From: Chloroflexota bacterium
GTDB lineage: Bacteria; Chloroflexota; Anaerolineae; B4-G1; DUEL01
Direction of reading: 5' to 3'
NCBI GenBank assembly: GCA_017743275.1
Contig: JAGHZG010000100.1
Coordinates: forward strand, 1-6,283
Length of the DNA: 6,283 bases
Shown here piece after piece: positions 5,125 to 6,283 of this stretch (position 1 is its first letter; every line of letters begins with the position of its first letter). The notes under the pieces were generated by a model, which saw only the letters and a list, made by a program, of their open reading frames with translations, was not told where the DNA came from and did no database searches. The translations under genes and the position numbers were made by a program.

Positions 5125-6283
5125 CTACCCGCCCCACCACCGGAAATCCACATCCGGGAAGACTTTGTCCAGTTCCCACAGTTCTTCGGCCAGGGCACGG
5201 TCGGGGCGGCCGGCCTCCAGGCTGGACATCAGTTCCTCAAACCGCTCCACGTGCGCGGTGAAGCGCTGGACGGCGTACTCGCGCGCCTGCCCGGTGGTGA
5301 CCAGGAAGGGCCAGTCTGAGGCCTCCAGGAGCAGGAGTTCCCGCGCCGCCTGGTTGAGGACGAAGGCCTCATCGGGGGTGGCGCTCTCCGCCTTTTCCCG
5401 CGCGGTCCGGCTCATCCGCGCTTCGCATTCGTGAATGGGCGTCCACATCCAGTGGGTCTCCGGGTTGTCCCAGGTCCAGTGGCCGCCGCCCAGGCCCCAG
5501 GAACTCTCGGGAATCGCCAGCACCTCTTCGGGCGGGTACGCTTCCAGGTACTGGCTGGCCGTCATCAGCGCCACCCGGTCGGAGCGGGCCAGCAACCGCA
5601 GCACTTCCCGAATCCAGTCCACCCCCTCAAACCACCAGTGGCCGAAGAGTTCGGTGTCGTAGTTGGAGGCAATCAGGCCGACCTGGCCCGTCCCGGCGTG
5701 GTACTGCTCCAGCAGGTCGGCCACCAGCCAGACGAAGTGGCGGGCGTGCTCCCCAACTTTGTACTGCGCCCAGTCGGGGTGGTACCAGTCCTTGAAGGCC
5801 AGGTCCACCCGCGCGCCGGTGACCCGCCAGTACTGGAGGCCGGAGCGGTGGTCTTTCTTGTGGAACTCCCGGTAGTCAAAGTCGCCGGGGTAGCCCCAGT
5901 CGGCGGACCAGACCTGCATGCCGGTGCGGTTGTTGCGGCCGATGGCGGCCACCCCGGAGTGCTCGCTCACCACCCCCGGGGTGGTGTTGACCACGTAGTA
6001 GGGCCGATAGGTGCTGCGGGGCTGCTGGGGCGCGGCCAGTTTCTCCAGCGGGAGGACGTAGCGGCGGACGATGGCGCCGTAGGGGCCGATGGCCTCCCCC
6101 GCCGCCTTCCCCACCGGACGCCCCCCCTCAATGGCATGGGTCTCCACGAAGAAGCAACCCAGCCCCTCCTCGGCCAGCAACGTCTCTATCCCGGCGCGGA
6201 CGGTGCCGTCGGGGGCAATGTAGGCGGGACGGTAGGCACACTCCGGGAGCCAGATGGCCCGCGGGGCCCGCCCGAAGTGACGG
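5125..6283 (-). CDS. GH57 1,4-alpha-glucan branching enzyme (5' end outside the window)
   Basis: Creates alpha-1,6 branches in glycogen by moving cut alpha-1,4 chains; EC 2.4.1.18-type activity, cytoplasmic. The frame is open to the right edge, so the start lies outside; 385 residues are visible of an expected 520 or more. A TTG at 6178-6180 opens a shorter frame but is internal, because codons upstream read WLPECAYRP, the GH57 branching-enzyme motif with the catalytic nucleophile Glu (codon at 6241-6243). Further family marks, in order, are VWSADWGYPGDFDYREFHK, GLQYWRVTG, and SNYDTELFGHWWFEG, whose Asp is the expected acid/base. The C-terminal helical part has SSWGLGGGHWTWDN, THWMWTPIHECEARM, LNQAARELLLLEASDWPFL and the end FPDVDFRWWGG, all typical of the DUF1957-type branching enzymes rather than of amylases. 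The TAG stop at 5125-5127 is followed by the 77-aa gene after 59 nt. No symbol is given because glgB usually denotes the unrelated GH13 enzyme. Confidence 0.94.
   Translation of the reverse strand, partial: RHFGRAPRAIWLPECAYRPAYIAPDGTVRAGIETLLAEEGLGCFFVETHAIEGGRPVGKAAGEAIGPYGAIVRRYVLPLEKLAAPQQPRSTYRPYYVVNTTPGVVSEHSGVAAIGRNNRTGMQVWSADWGYPGDFDYREFHKKDHRSGLQYWRVTGARVDLAFKDWYHPDWAQYKVGEHARHFVWLVADLLEQYHAGTGQVGLIASNYDTELFGHWWFEGVDWIREVLRLLARSDRVALMTASQYLEAYPPEEVLAIPESSWGLGGGHWTWDNPETHWMWTPIHECEARMSRTAREKAESATPDEAFVLNQAARELLLLEASDWPFLVTTGQAREYAVQRFTAHVERFEELMSSLEAGRPDRALAEELWELDKVFPDVDFRWWGG

Overview
The window reads as one minus-strand gene cluster for making and remodelling an alpha-1,4-glucan (glycogen), from a GC-rich bacterium. 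The GH57-type branching enzyme, the GH57 amylase/4-alpha-glucanotransferase with DUF1925/DUF1926-type domains, and the style of the truncated secreted protein at the left edge suggest a Chloroflexota (Anaerolineae-like), possibly thermophilic, lineage. This assignment is from gene content only and is tentative. The first 19 bases are an exact Tn5/Nextera mosaic-end sequence, so the left edge is an untrimmed library adapter at a contig end and not genomic DNA.

Layout in transcription order (right to left). (1) The 3' part of a GH57 1,4-alpha-glucan branching enzyme runs off the right edge; its catalytic Glu and Asp motifs are both visible. (2) After 59 nt comes a 77-aa helical protein of unknown function. 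(3) This overlaps by 17 bp a 198-aa protein with a nucleotidyltransferase (MNT/AbiEii-like) fold. (4) That gene overlaps by 4 bp (ATGA) a complete glycogen synthase, glgA (484 aa). (5) A 194-nt gap holds a large composite inverted repeat built of CACAAAGG-like units. (6) Next is a complete 731-aa GH57 alpha-amylase/4-alpha-glucanotransferase with an in-frame 13-residue tandem repeat inserted in its C-terminal domain. (7) A 131-nt gap contains two short hairpins. (8) The 5' end of a secreted or membrane-anchored protein with a Thr/Pro-rich linker is cut off by the adapter.

How the genes fit together: glycogen synthase elongates the glucan from a nucleotide sugar, the branching enzyme adds alpha-1,6 branches, and the GH57 amylase/glucanotransferase trims or disproportionates chains. 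All three lack visible export signals and should act in the cytoplasm (the branching enzyme N-terminus is not visible). The odd element is the small-protein/nucleotidyltransferase pair, which resembles a toxin-antitoxin-like two-gene module. It is inserted between branching enzyme and glycogen synthase and overlaps glgA, so it is probably co-translated with it. No RNA genes, CRISPR arrays or integrases were seen.
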